Assembly (NCBI GenBank): GCA_045128735.1
Contig: JBGVRT010000036.1
Location: 1 to 21,726 of the forward strand
DNA length: 21,726 nt
Direction of reading: 5' to 3'
Source: RGIG8775 sp045128735
Lineage (GTDB): Bacteria > Bacillota > Clostridia > Oscillospirales > CAG-272
The notes under the pieces are model-generated. The model searched no databases. It was not told the origin of the DNA and saw only the letters and a list, made by a program, of their open reading frames with translations. Both the position numbers and the translations under genes were made by a program. Shown here one piece after another: positions 1 through 6,876 of this stretch; within the stretch, counting starts at the first letter, position 1; each line of letters begins with the position of its first letter.

Positions 1-227
1 GGGATGCGTGGCACTATGTTCGCACAAACAACGGTGCGCTGACCTATAGGGCTGCGGGCAGGTCGCTTGCGACCTTGTGAGCGAAGCGGGTCTTCGCCGC
101 TAAACACCAATTTATCGGCAGCTGCCAAGCTAAACCAAAAACTTCTTCCAGAAAAAGTTTTTTGCGGAGCTTTTTTTCAAAAAAGCGACCCGTTCTCCAC
201 CGCCAAACAACAATTTATCGATGCTAA
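1..227. repeat. Intergenic repeat mosaic at left edge
   Basis: No credible gene. Bases 1-45 are near-identical to the reverse complement of 3879-3923 and share TATGTTCGCACAA (15-27) with 21639-21651. Bases 107-119 (AACACCAATTTATCG-type) and 208-220 (CAACAATTTATCG) are copies of the end sequence of the large inverted-repeat elements at 3962-4390 and 6404-6823. Around 152-188 is the AGTTTTTTGCGGAGC core followed by a GCTTTTTT/AAAAAAGC hairpin that is also found in those elements. A 69-codon reading frame here is repeat sequence, not a gene. Confidence 0.75.
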
Positions 228-257
228 AGGGGCTGAGTTAGTGACTCAGCTCCTTTT
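228..257 (+). terminator. Rho-independent terminator
   Basis: The stem GGCTGAGT/ACTCAGCT with a short TAGTG-type loop is followed by TCCTTTTCTATTT. The same hairpin, almost base for base, recurs at 4399-4430, so it belongs to the repeated intergenic unit. It would end transcripts entering from the left before the promoter at 292. Confidence 0.7.
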
Positions 258-291
258 CTATTTGAATTCTATTTGAATTTTCTTTGCAATA

Positions 292-320
292 TTGACATTT
301 TCACAATAAAATGGTAAAAT
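292..320 (+). promoter_or_regulatory. Sigma-A promoter of the beta-helix surface gene
   Basis: TTGACA (292-297), a 17-base spacer and TAAAAT (315-320), 30 bases before the start codon at 350. A GGAGG ribosome site at 339-343 follows. Confidence 0.8.
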
Positions 321-349
321 AAATTAAATAAACTCCACGGAGGAAACCG

Positions 350-2494
350 ATGATTTGTAAGGATTGCAAGCGGAATATCCGCGACGGGAGCATAGTTTGC
401 CCCGAATGCGGAGCTGTGAACGCTTCTGATTTAACGCCTAATATGTGTGCGGTGCTCGTTAACCGCGCTTTCATATATCTTGAGGACGGCGAGTTTGACA
501 AGGCGGCAAAATGCCTTGACGCGGTTATCGCCACAGAGTCGCAGAATGCCAGAGCTTATCTCGGCAGGCTGATGGCTGAGCTTAAAATAGCCACTCCCAC
601 CGAGCTTGCGCGTTGCGACAAGCCCTTTGACAAGAATCAATATTTCACCAAGGCATACGAGTACGCCGACGGCGACCTTAAAGCGGAGCTTGACGTTTAC
701 GTTATGACGCGCGCGCCTCGCCCCAAAGCAAAGAAGGAGGAGACCAAGCCTGTTGAGCCTCCCAAACCTGTCGAGACGCCTAAGCCTATCGAGCCACCTA
801 AACCCATTGAGCCACCTAAACCCGTTGAGACTCCAAAACCCATCGAACCCTCGTTAGAAAACAACGTTCAAGCCCAAAAATCCAAACGCACGGCAATTAT
901 TGTGCTTGCGGTGATTTTCGGTTTGCTTATTACCTGCATCGTTGCCTTTGTGCTTCTTGGCAGAAGCTCTATCGTCGTGCTTTCAGGCGACGCCAACCTC
1001 GGTAGCGTATCGGGCGGCGGAAGCTATTGGATATGGGAAAACGCCACCATTTCGGCAACGCCCAACGACGGCTGTTCCTTTGTGAGCTGGAGCGACGGAA
1101 ACACCGACAACCCACGAAAGGTCAAGCCAAGCGACGGCAAATTTTACAAAGCTGAATTCTCCTCCACCCCAAGCGCGACGGTGTCGCTTTCCGTGGCAAG
1201 CGGTTTAGGCGAGGTCAAGGGCGCAGGCAAATATCAGCAAGGTACTGTGATTGAGATTGAGGCAGTCCCCACAGGTGACGCGCAATTCCTGCGTTGGAGC
1301 GACGGAAGCACATCTGCAAAAAGAAAGATTCAGATATCTGACGACGTTGAATATTCGGCGTACTTCTCCACCGGCAAGCTCTACAAAATTGACGTTACCT
1401 CCGGAAACTCCGGTCACGGCAAAGTAACAGGTAGCGGAACCTACGACGAGGGCGCGGAGATAACTGTGACTGCCACCCCCGCAAGCGGATATATTTTCGT
1501 CCACTGGTCTGACGGAAACCGCAATGCCGAACGCAAGATAACCGTTAAGCAAAATATGAATCTTGTGGCATACTTCGCTTCGGCATCTGCGCAGGCAGAG
1601 CTTAACGGAGTATATTACCAGACTGTTGAAGCGGCTATCGCAAAAGCCGTTAACGGCGACACGGTAAATATTATGAAGGACATAAGTCTGAGCTCGGTAA
1701 TATCGGTCAAGAATATCAGCTTAACCATAAACGGTAACGGAAACACTATTACACAGCCCAACTGTTCGGAGGCTATTTCCTTCAACGGCGGCACATCAAA
1801 AGCAAACAGCCTTACACTTAAAGACCTTATAATTGAAAACACATATTCGGGCACAGTTGGCGGCAGCTCACACCCCGATTGTGTGAGCGTGTACGGCGAC
1901 AAAGCAATTCTCAAGGCAGACAACTGTATGCTTGGCGTAAACAACTCCGAAGGCAGAGCCATCACCGTATCAAGCGCAGGCTCACGCAAGACGGTCAGCC
2001 TCACTTCTACCGATATTTCATCAAATGGTACAGGTATACTGCTGAACGGAAACACTATGCTTACTGTTGACGACGAAACATTTATAGAAGCGGTTATATG
2101 TATACATTGCAACTCGGGTTCAAGCTCCTCTACGCTTGACCTGCAATATTCCACTCTTATTTGCAACAGCGGCACAAGTGCGGTGGAGATCCGCGCCGAC
2201 AACGTAACTGTAAATATTTATGACTGCGAGATGTTTATCGCCGATTCCACAAACGAGTACGTGAGCTACCTTGTGTTGGCGTGCGCCGAAACGGTGAACT
2301 CAAAGGTGGATATATCGGGACACAACACCAAAGTAACACTGAACGGCGGAGCCGCTCTCTATGGAATAAGGGCAGGTGCTGAAGGAAGCTTCAAGTTAAG
2401 CGGCGGTACATACAACACCCCAACCGCGGCTAACTACGTCAAGGACGGTCATAAGGCAATCAAAAATGCAGACGGAACCTGGACGGTTAAATAA
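350..2494 (+). CDS. Membrane-anchored zinc-ribbon / InlB-like-repeat / beta-helix surface protein
   Basis: This is a 714-residue protein. Seen: an N-terminal zinc ribbon (Cys3, Cys6, Cys17, Cys20), a TPR-like helical stretch (about 30-120), a Pro-rich spacer of about seven KPxEPP/KPVETP units (132-168), one membrane span (181-203), three extracellular repeats each with a conserved SWSDG, RWSDG or HWSDG core (206-270, 277-339, 344-409), then a Thr/Asn/Gly-rich C-terminal half (415-700) with the short strand-turn rhythm of a right-handed beta-helix. The three repeats match the divergent InlB B-repeat family (Pfam bacterial repeat domain). Inferred topology: N-terminus in the cytoplasm, repeats and helix outside. 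A role in adhesion or glycan binding is possible, but no catalytic motif is evident. Start fixed by GGAGG at 339. It has its own promoter and a terminator at 2501, so it is probably monocistronic. Confidence 0.8.
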   Translation: MICKDCKRNIRDGSIVCPECGAVNASDLTPNMCAVLVNRAFIYLEDGEFDKAAKCLDAVIATESQNARAYLGRLMAELKIATPTELARCDKPFDKNQYFTKAYEYADGDLKAELDVYVMTRAPRPKAKKEETKPVEPPKPVETPKPIEPPKPIEPPKPVETPKPIEPSLENNVQAQKSKRTAIIVLAVIFGLLITCIVAFVLLGRSSIVVLSGDANLGSVSGGGSYWIWENATISATPNDGCSFVSWSDGNTDNPRKVKPSDGKFYKAEFSSTPSATVSLSVASGLGEVKGAGKYQQGTVIEIEAVPTGDAQFLRWSDGSTSAKRKIQISDDVEYSAYFSTGKLYKIDVTSGNSGHGKVTGSGTYDEGAEITVTATPASGYIFVHWSDGNRNAERKITVKQNMNLVAYFASASAQAELNGVYYQTVEAAIAKAVNGDTVNIMKDISLSSVISVKNISLTINGNGNTITQPNCSEAISFNGGTSKANSLTLKDLIIENTYSGTVGGSSHPDCVSVYGDKAILKADNCMLGVNNSEGRAITVSSAGSRKTVSLTSTDISSNGTGILLNGNTMLTVDDETFIEAVICIHCNSGSSSSTLDLQYSTLICNSGTSAVEIRADNVTVNIYDCEMFIADSTNEYVSYLVLACAETVNSKVDISGHNTKVTLNGGAALYGIRAGAEGSFKLSGGTYNTPTAANYVKDGHKAIKNADGTWTVK

Positions 2495-2500
2495 TGAAAT

Positions 2501-2528
2501 AGGCAATCTCACTTGAGATTGCCTGTTT
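2501..2528 (+). terminator. Terminator of the beta-helix surface gene
   Basis: A perfect 10-bp stem AGGCAATCTC/GAGATTGCCT with an ACTT loop and a short T-tract, 6 bases after the stop codon. Confidence 0.85.
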
Positions 2529-2540
2529 CCATTTGTACAA

Positions 2541-2582
2541 ACACCAATTTATCGCCCCAATGCGAGCTCAGACTGCAAATGG
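2541..2582 (+). repeat. Solo copy of the CACCAATTTATCG repeat end
   Basis: AAACACCAATTTATCG lies between the terminator of the upstream gene and the convergent hairpin at 2583. It matches the right end of the large inverted-repeat elements (4376-4390, 6808-6822). Confidence 0.6.
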
Positions 2583-2613
2583 GGGCTGTGCTCGTCAAGA
2601 GCACAGCCCTTTT
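2583..2613. terminator. Convergent hairpin terminator
   Basis: A perfect 11-bp stem GGGCTGTGCTC/GAGCACAGCCC with loop GTCAA. The T-run is good on the + strand (TTTTGC) and weaker on the - strand. It separates the convergent genes ending at 2494 (+) and 2617 (-). Confidence 0.8.
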
Positions 2614-2616
2614 GCT

Positions 2617-3594
2617 TTACTTATATTCGTAGCTGTTATAGCCGCCGCCCGTGCCGTTATCGGACGAGCTGTTATTACCGTTTCCGCCTTTCTTGCGTTC
2701 CTTGACCGCCTTGACGATAAGGTATACCGCAAGTGCGACAAACACGAGCGAGATTACAAATCCCATCCAATCCTCGCTTCTCACGGTTTTGCCAAATACC
2801 GTCTCCATATCCTCAACCACAATAACTATGGGGATTTCGGTCGATGCGGTAAACTCGTCAAGCGCATCCTCAACCGTTGACTCGGTAAGCGCAAGCGCGG
2901 TATAATTTACAAGCTTGGATTCGCTCATCTTAGAACGGTCGGCGCTCTTCCTGAAGGAGCTTTCAAGCCCGAGACGCGATATTTTTTCGATCATAGTCTC
3001 AACCACTGCCGCAAGGCTTGTGTCAAGCGAGTAAGCGTAATATTCACCGCTTACGTTGCCAAGCACCGCAACGCCGTACTCGGTGGTTTCGTCTCCGAAC
3101 ATATTGCTTATGCGCGTGTCTACGTTGTCACCTATCCACGCGATTGTATAATATCCGTCAGCCGCCTCGTTGGTAAGGAAAACGAGAAGCAGATTGTCCT
3201 CATACGCGCTTGAATCGCCAAACGCCTTGGCGTACTCGACATTGGCGTAATTCTGGAAAGCCGCCTCGTCGTACACTACCTGACCGCCCGAGGTCACGTT
3301 GCCAAAGGACGAGCCGATAAAGCTGAAAATGAACATTCCAGCCATCAAAAGTATGATAATTGGGAAAAGCAACATTCCCACAAGACCGCCAAGGCATCCG
3401 CCTCCGCCGTAATAGTGTCTGTGCCCCCAACCGCCATAGTGCCAACCGCCGTGATAGTACGGTCCTCGCGGTCCTCGCGGTCCGCCGTGAAATCCGCCGC
3501 CGCCAAAGCCGCCGTGTGAGCCTCCGCCGAATCCGCCGCCGCGCGATCCGCCGCCAAAGCCTCCTCCTCTTGATCCTCCTCCGGGTCCCGGCAT
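2617..3594 (-). CDS. Gly-rich N-terminal, two-span membrane protein, TPM-like
   Basis: 325 residues when started at the ATG at 3594, which sits 8 bases after a perfect AGGAGG; an upstream TTG (3612) overlaps that site and is rejected. Seen: residues 2-66 are GGGS/GGFGGG/GPRG repeats with His and Tyr; a hydrophobic span at 69-95; a folded domain (about 105-270) ending in a stretch (ALDEFTASTEIPIVIVVEDM, about 244-263) that resembles the core strand of TPM/YgcG-type domains; a second span at 277-297; a Lys/Gly/Asn-rich tail. The domain would lie outside the membrane between the two spans. TPM-like proteins are linked to envelope or photosystem maintenance, but the similarity here is weak and function is unassigned. 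Single-gene unit with its own promoter. Confidence 0.75.
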   Translation of the reverse strand: MPGPGGGSRGGGFGGGSRGGGFGGGSHGGFGGGGFHGGPRGPRGPYYHGGWHYGGWGHRHYYGGGGCLGGLVGMLLFPIIILLMAGMFIFSFIGSSFGNVTSGGQVVYDEAAFQNYANVEYAKAFGDSSAYEDNLLLVFLTNEAADGYYTIAWIGDNVDTRISNMFGDETTEYGVAVLGNVSGEYYAYSLDTSLAAVVETMIEKISRLGLESSFRKSADRSKMSESKLVNYTALALTESTVEDALDEFTASTEIPIVIVVEDMETVFGKTVRSEDWMGFVISLVFVALAVYLIVKAVKERKKGGNGNNSSSDNGTGGGYNSYEYK

Positions 3595-3622
3595 ATCAGT
3601 TACCTCCTGCAATTTTTTCTTA

Positions 3623-3652
3623 ATTATAACATCTGCATATTGCCAATGTCAA
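3623..3652 (-). promoter_or_regulatory. Promoter of the Gly-rich membrane protein
   Basis: On the - strand, TTGACA (3647-3652), an 18-base spacer and TATAAT (3623-3628), with an extended TG (TGTTATAAT). Located 29 bases upstream of the ATG at 3594. Confidence 0.8.
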
Positions 3653-3738
3653 GTGTGAAATCGTGAATTTTTTACGTATTCCCTCGGTGACCTTCCCGCC
3701 TCCGCCTTAAAGAGATTTCCCACGGCTTTCGTTGAGAT
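3649..3738 (-). pseudogene. Possible C-terminal relic of an AraC-type regulator
   Basis: After a TAG, a 29-codon - strand frame reads ISTKAVGNLFKAEAGRSPRE and so on, ending at TGA. LFKxEAGxSPREY is the usual ending of AraC/XylS helix-turn-helix domains. The rest of such a gene is absent; upstream sequence up to about 3826 has short frames (one reads GYELAEEYKRCDD) and an AAGGAG but no continuous gene. The -35 of the neighbouring gene overlaps its end. Confidence 0.3.
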
Positions 3739-3791
3739 CTACGCGTTTGTCAATCATCGCAGCGCTTATATTCTTCTGCCAATTCATAACC

Positions 3792-3824
3792 AAAAGGTGC
3801 TGCTTCATTAAGAGTACAGCTCCT
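3792..3824 (-). terminator. Possible - strand terminator-like hairpin
   Basis: On the - strand, AGGaGCTG pairs with CAGCaCCT (one mismatch) around a 14-base loop and is followed by TTTTGG. It lies directly after a copy of the repeat end (CAATAATTTATCG on the - strand). Confidence 0.35.
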
Positions 3825-3840
3825 TTCTTATTTTGATGTC

Positions 3841-3961
3841 GATAAATTATTGTTTGCGCGTGAGCACGCGCAGGCAAAAGGTCAGCGCACCATGGTTTGT
3901 ACAAACATAATGCCACGCAACCCACTCGGTCGCTAAACACGACCTCGTTAGCTTTGGGTGA
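3841..3961. repeat. Repeat segment between hairpin and inverted-repeat copy A
   Basis: It begins with GATAAATTATTGTTTG (3841-3856), which is repeated at 3963-3978. It includes the reverse complement of bases 1-45 at 3879-3923 (about 40 of 45 bases alike). No gene is supported; the 95-codon frame through it is repeat sequence. Confidence 0.65.
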
Positions 3962-4390
3962 CCGATAAATTATTGTTTGAAGGTGTGTTAGCACCGCACC
4001 CCGACAGAAAAGTTTTGCGGAGCTTTTAAAAAAGCGACCGCCTCCCCATGCGGCGTTTTTCTTTTGGGAACTTTTCTTTTTGCGCCTTTGGCTTCAAAAA
4101 GAAAAGTGGATTTCCTATTTGGGTGTCAAAAAATCTGTGTACAGATAAAAAGTTACAATTTACGAGGTATAAACTATTTTTTTATTTATTTCACAACCGT
4201 TTTATAAAGCACAAACCGTAACCCCGCTTTTTCTTTTTGATGCAAATGGCGCAAAAAGAAAAAGCTCAAGAAAAAGAAAAACGCCGATGCGCCTGCGGGC
4301 GCGAGACTGTCGCTTTTTGAAAAAAGCTCCGCAAAAACTTTTCTCGCGTGGTGCTGTGCTAACACATTGCGCTAAACACCAATTTATCGG
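3962..4390. repeat. Giant imperfect inverted-repeat element, copy A
   Basis: The left arm (about 3962-4107) and the reverse complement of the right arm (about 4226-4390) align along almost their whole length. Both begin CCGATAAATT, then GTTT, GTGTTAGCAC, AAAAGTTTTTGCGGAGC, AAAAAGCGAC, GGCGTTTTTCTTTT and CTTTTTGCGCC. A central spacer of about 120 bases (4108-4225) is conserved in copy B. Each arm also holds smaller hairpins, for example CTTTTCTTTTTG/CAAAAAGAAAAG. No open frame is convincing. It is MITE-like in shape, with no transposase in the window. A transcript would fold into a very long hairpin. Confidence 0.8.
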
Positions 4391-4398
4391 TGTGCAAA

Positions 4399-4430
4399 GG
4401 GGCTGAGTTAGTGACTCAGCCCCCATTTTT
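4399..4430. terminator. Terminator next to inverted-repeat copy A
   Basis: GGGGCTGAGT/ACTCAGCCCC hairpin followed by CATTTTT on the + strand and by CCCCTTT on the - strand. It is nearly identical to the hairpin at 228-257. It is the first hairpin met by - strand transcripts from the glycosidase. Confidence 0.7.
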
Positions 4431-4494
4431 CAACTAAATTTCTACGCCGAACGCTGAAAATTTCTATCTGACCGCTTCTGACTGTCTTGCTCAT
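4408..4494 (-). CDS. Possible 28-residue small protein downstream of the glycosidase
   Basis: ATG at 4494 lies 6 bases after AAGGAG (- strand) and opens a 28-codon frame (MSKTVRSGQIEIFS, then Arg-rich) that ends inside the terminator hairpin. It begins 68 bases after the glycosidase stop in the same direction, so it could be co-transcribed. The good ribosome site is the only support. It may be the stub of a gene cut by the repeat insertion. Confidence 0.25.
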   Translation of the reverse strand: MSKTVRSGQIEIFSVRRRNLVEKWGLSH

Positions 4495-4562
4495 AATACG
4501 CTCCTTTGAAGCGAATCGCCATCTGATGATAACACCCAAAACACCGTGGTGCAAAGAGATAT

Positions 4563-6239
4563 TTACAGCTCCTCAAACACAAAGCTTTCGGCAGGTATTG
4601 TTTTACCGTCACACTCGCGCTCGCACTCGGAGAAGTTAACGGTAACGCGGTATTTTCCGCCAAATGTGGAACATTGAAGCATATAATCGTCGGAAAGCAC
4701 CTTATAATCGGTCATTTCAAGAGTCGCAACCTTGGAATGAACCTCGCTTATGCGCTTGTAGCTGTCAAAAATTGCGGGCTTGAGCGACTCATAATCCTTA
4801 AGCGAGAAGGAATAGAGGGGGGGACAGCCGAAAAGGCAGGCAAACAGCACGCGGCGGTTTGTGTATTTTGGCGCTGACTCGGTGGAGTCGCCCCAATACG
4901 GAAATGTCATCATAGCATCGTGGTAAACGAGCTGCCACAGCGGAACGCGCCTTTCGGGGCGCATCATCTCGCGCCCGATATACTCGGTCTGCTCCGCGTT
5001 CATTACGTGGGCATGCTTTCTGCCCGAGTCGGGTATCTGCAGATTTACAGGACTGTGAAGTCCCTCTGAGTACACCATATGATTGATTATTCCGTCAAAT
5101 CCGTTCTCGGTTCCCGTGATAAGTCCCATTTTTTCCATTGCCTCAAAGGCGTCGTTCTTGACCTTGAGGGTGTTTTCCATTGTAGACGGGTGAGTCTCGC
5201 TGTAACAAACACCGAGACGGCAGCCGTAAACGTCGATAAACCGCCCCTTGTAATAGGGGTATTTTGCCAATATCTGAGGAATTTCCTCTTTGATTCTCTG
5301 CGCCGCGACCACAGGGCAAAGGGTGTTTTGAGCATGCATAACCCCGTCAAAGCCCTTGAGCGCCCACGCCTTGGCAAGTTCGCCCTTGGCGTTTATCTGG
5401 ACGCCTGCCGAATAATCCTTCATTCGTCTTGCGGTGTAGTCGCAATTTCTTGCGCGGTTATTCGGGATTATCGAAAGCATTTCGGGATTGAGCACGTCAT
5501 TGTAGTTGTCGTACTGAGTAGAGATATAGCCGTATTTTTTGTAAAGCGGCTCAACGTATTTTGAATCGGACTCAAAGAAAATTCCCATCATCGCCTTTTT
5601 CACGCTGCCGTTATAAAGCTCGTCAGCAACACGCATAAGCTCGCCGCCCGTGGAGGGGTCAACGTCGGTATCGTAATCCGAGTACATAACCTCGTCATAG
5701 CTGTCGTTCCAAACCCAGAATATGGCACCGCCCACAAGCTTTTCTATCTCGGGGTTGGCTTTTATCTTCTCGTCAAGAGTAATTACGTCGCTGTGAAGCT
5801 CGCGGTGGTAGGCGCAAGCCGCCTTAAGGCTGTCAAAAATGCGGTAGGTGACGCCGCAGGTCTCTTTGTTGTTTATGAAAAGCTTGTATTTCCCATTTTC
5901 GGGTCTTGTGTCGTAGGAGGAATTTATGCCGTTATCAAGCGAGATAAGCAAGTATTTTCCGCCTCGCTCCACAATAACCATACAAATTGTTCCCTGCTTA
6001 CTGCAAAAGTCGCCGAAGGCGTTTTCAATCAGGCGCTCCTCGCCAACAGTCAACGCAATTCCCTCGCCCATCGGCAAAAGGATTCGGTCTCCCTCTTCAA
6101 GTGTGGGCGTGGGAACCTTGCCCAATATTTCAAATCCGACGGCTTCGCCTTTTTTGGCAGGCTCAAGCTCCGAGTTAAATTCGAAGCAGACCTCGCCCTC
6201 GGACAAAGAAAATTTGTTGTTGCAAAATTCAAGTTTCAT
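4563..6239 (-). CDS. Glycoside hydrolase related to GH129/GH101
   Basis: 558 residues from the ATG at 6239, placed 7 bases after GGAG; an earlier start 13 codons upstream lacks a ribosome site. The layout suits the Pfam family of GH101-related/GH129 proteins: an N-terminal beta-sandwich (1-130), the junction YRIFDSLKAACAYHRE (132-147), then a barrel from GGAIFWVWND (170-179) through FIDVYG (335-340, Asp336) and GTENGFDG (376-383, Glu378), and a C-terminal beta domain. Asp336 and Glu378 are my candidates for nucleophile and acid/base; this is inference. Characterised GH129/GH101 enzymes act on alpha-linked GalNAc of mucin glycans. No signal peptide is seen, so it is probably cytoplasmic and acts on imported oligosaccharides. 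The gene is flanked by the two copies of the giant inverted repeat. Confidence 0.75.
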   Translation of the reverse strand: MKLEFCNNKFSLSEGEVCFEFNSELEPAKKGEAVGFEILGKVPTPTLEEGDRILLPMGEGIALTVGEERLIENAFGDFCSKQGTICMVIVERGGKYLLISLDNGINSSYDTRPENGKYKLFINNKETCGVTYRIFDSLKAACAYHRELHSDVITLDEKIKANPEIEKLVGGAIFWVWNDSYDEVMYSDYDTDVDPSTGGELMRVADELYNGSVKKAMMGIFFESDSKYVEPLYKKYGYISTQYDNYNDVLNPEMLSIIPNNRARNCDYTARRMKDYSAGVQINAKGELAKAWALKGFDGVMHAQNTLCPVVAAQRIKEEIPQILAKYPYYKGRFIDVYGCRLGVCYSETHPSTMENTLKVKNDAFEAMEKMGLITGTENGFDGIINHMVYSEGLHSPVNLQIPDSGRKHAHVMNAEQTEYIGREMMRPERRVPLWQLVYHDAMMTFPYWGDSTESAPKYTNRRVLFACLFGCPPLYSFSLKDYESLKPAIFDSYKRISEVHSKVATLEMTDYKVLSDDYMLQCSTFGGKYRVTVNFSECERECDGKTIPAESFVFEEL

Positions 6240-6268
6240 ATCGAGTCTCCTTTTGTGATACTGACTAA

Positions 6269-6297
6269 ATTTTACCATAACGCAAATAAAATTTCAA
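6269..6297 (-). promoter_or_regulatory. Promoter of the glycosidase gene
   Basis: On the - strand, TTGAAA (6292-6297), a 17-base spacer and TAAAAT (6269-6274). The ATGGTAAAAT context is the same as in the promoter at 292-320. Confidence 0.75.
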
Positions 6298-6403
6298 GAG
6301 CTACGCGGAAATTTATTTAATGGAATAATAGAGGAAGTGCACTTTTTGTAAAAAACAACGAAAAAACTTTTTGGAAAGGGATTTGTAAGATTTTGGCGGT
6401 TCA

Positions 6404-6823
6404 CCGATAAATTATAATTTGAAGCACTATGTTAGCACAAATCCCGAGCCAAAAGTTTTGCGGAGCTTTTTCAAAAGCGACCGTCTCTCCAGCGGCGTTT
6501 TCTTTTTGGGAACTTTTTCTTTTGCGCCTTTTGGTTCAAAAGAAAAAGTGGATTTCCCATTTGGGTGGTAAAAAATTTGTGTACAGATAAAAGTAACAAT
6601 TTACGTGGTTAAAACTAATTTTTTACTTTGTTTTACAATCATTTTGTAAGTTGTAAGCCGTAATCCCGCTTTTCTTTGAACCAAAAGGCGCAAAGAAAAG
6701 CTCACAAAAGAAACGCCGATGCGCCTGTGGGCGCAAGATTGTCGCTTTTTGAAAAAAGCTCCGCAAAAACTTTTCTCGTGGGGTGCAGTGCGAACATAGT
6801 GCGCGCCAAACACCAATTTATCA
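6404..6823. repeat. Giant imperfect inverted-repeat element, copy B
   Basis: Same architecture and orientation as copy A. The left arm is about 6404-6547 and the right arm about 6668-6823, ending CACCAATTTATC. The centre matches copy A through GTGGATTTCC, ATTTGGGTG, GTGTACAGATAAAA and ACAATTTACG, with point changes and small indels. It contains GCGAACATAGTGC (6790-6802), shared with bases 12-25. The two 66-77 codon frames inside it are repeat sequence. With copy A it forms a direct pair of repeats around the glycosidase gene. Confidence 0.8.
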
Positions 6824-6835
6824 ATCCTTACCAAA

Positions 6836-6864
6836 CAAAAAGGCTATCCCAAGAGAGACAGCCT
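6836..6864 (-). terminator. Terminator of the isomerase gene
   Basis: The - strand hairpin AGGCTGTCTC/GGGATAGCCT (10 pairs, two G-U) has a TCTT loop and is followed by TTTTTGTTT. It lies 13 bases beyond the isomerase stop. Confidence 0.85.
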
Positions 6865-6876
6865 TTCGGATTTTAA

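Noticed and set aside
1615..2202. 195-codon - strand frame inside the beta-helix gene
   Set aside because: Shadow of the repetitive beta-helix coding sequence.
3707..3994. 95-codon - strand frame
   Set aside because: It runs through dispersed repeat copies and has no start signal at its ORF start; only the final 30 or so codons have any ribosome-site support.
3962..4390. CRISPR array
   Set aside because: Repeats are two long inverted arms, not regularly spaced short direct repeats; no cas genes in the window.
5079..5564. 161-codon + strand frame inside the glycosidase gene
   Set aside because: Shadow of the glycosidase on the other strand, no start signals.
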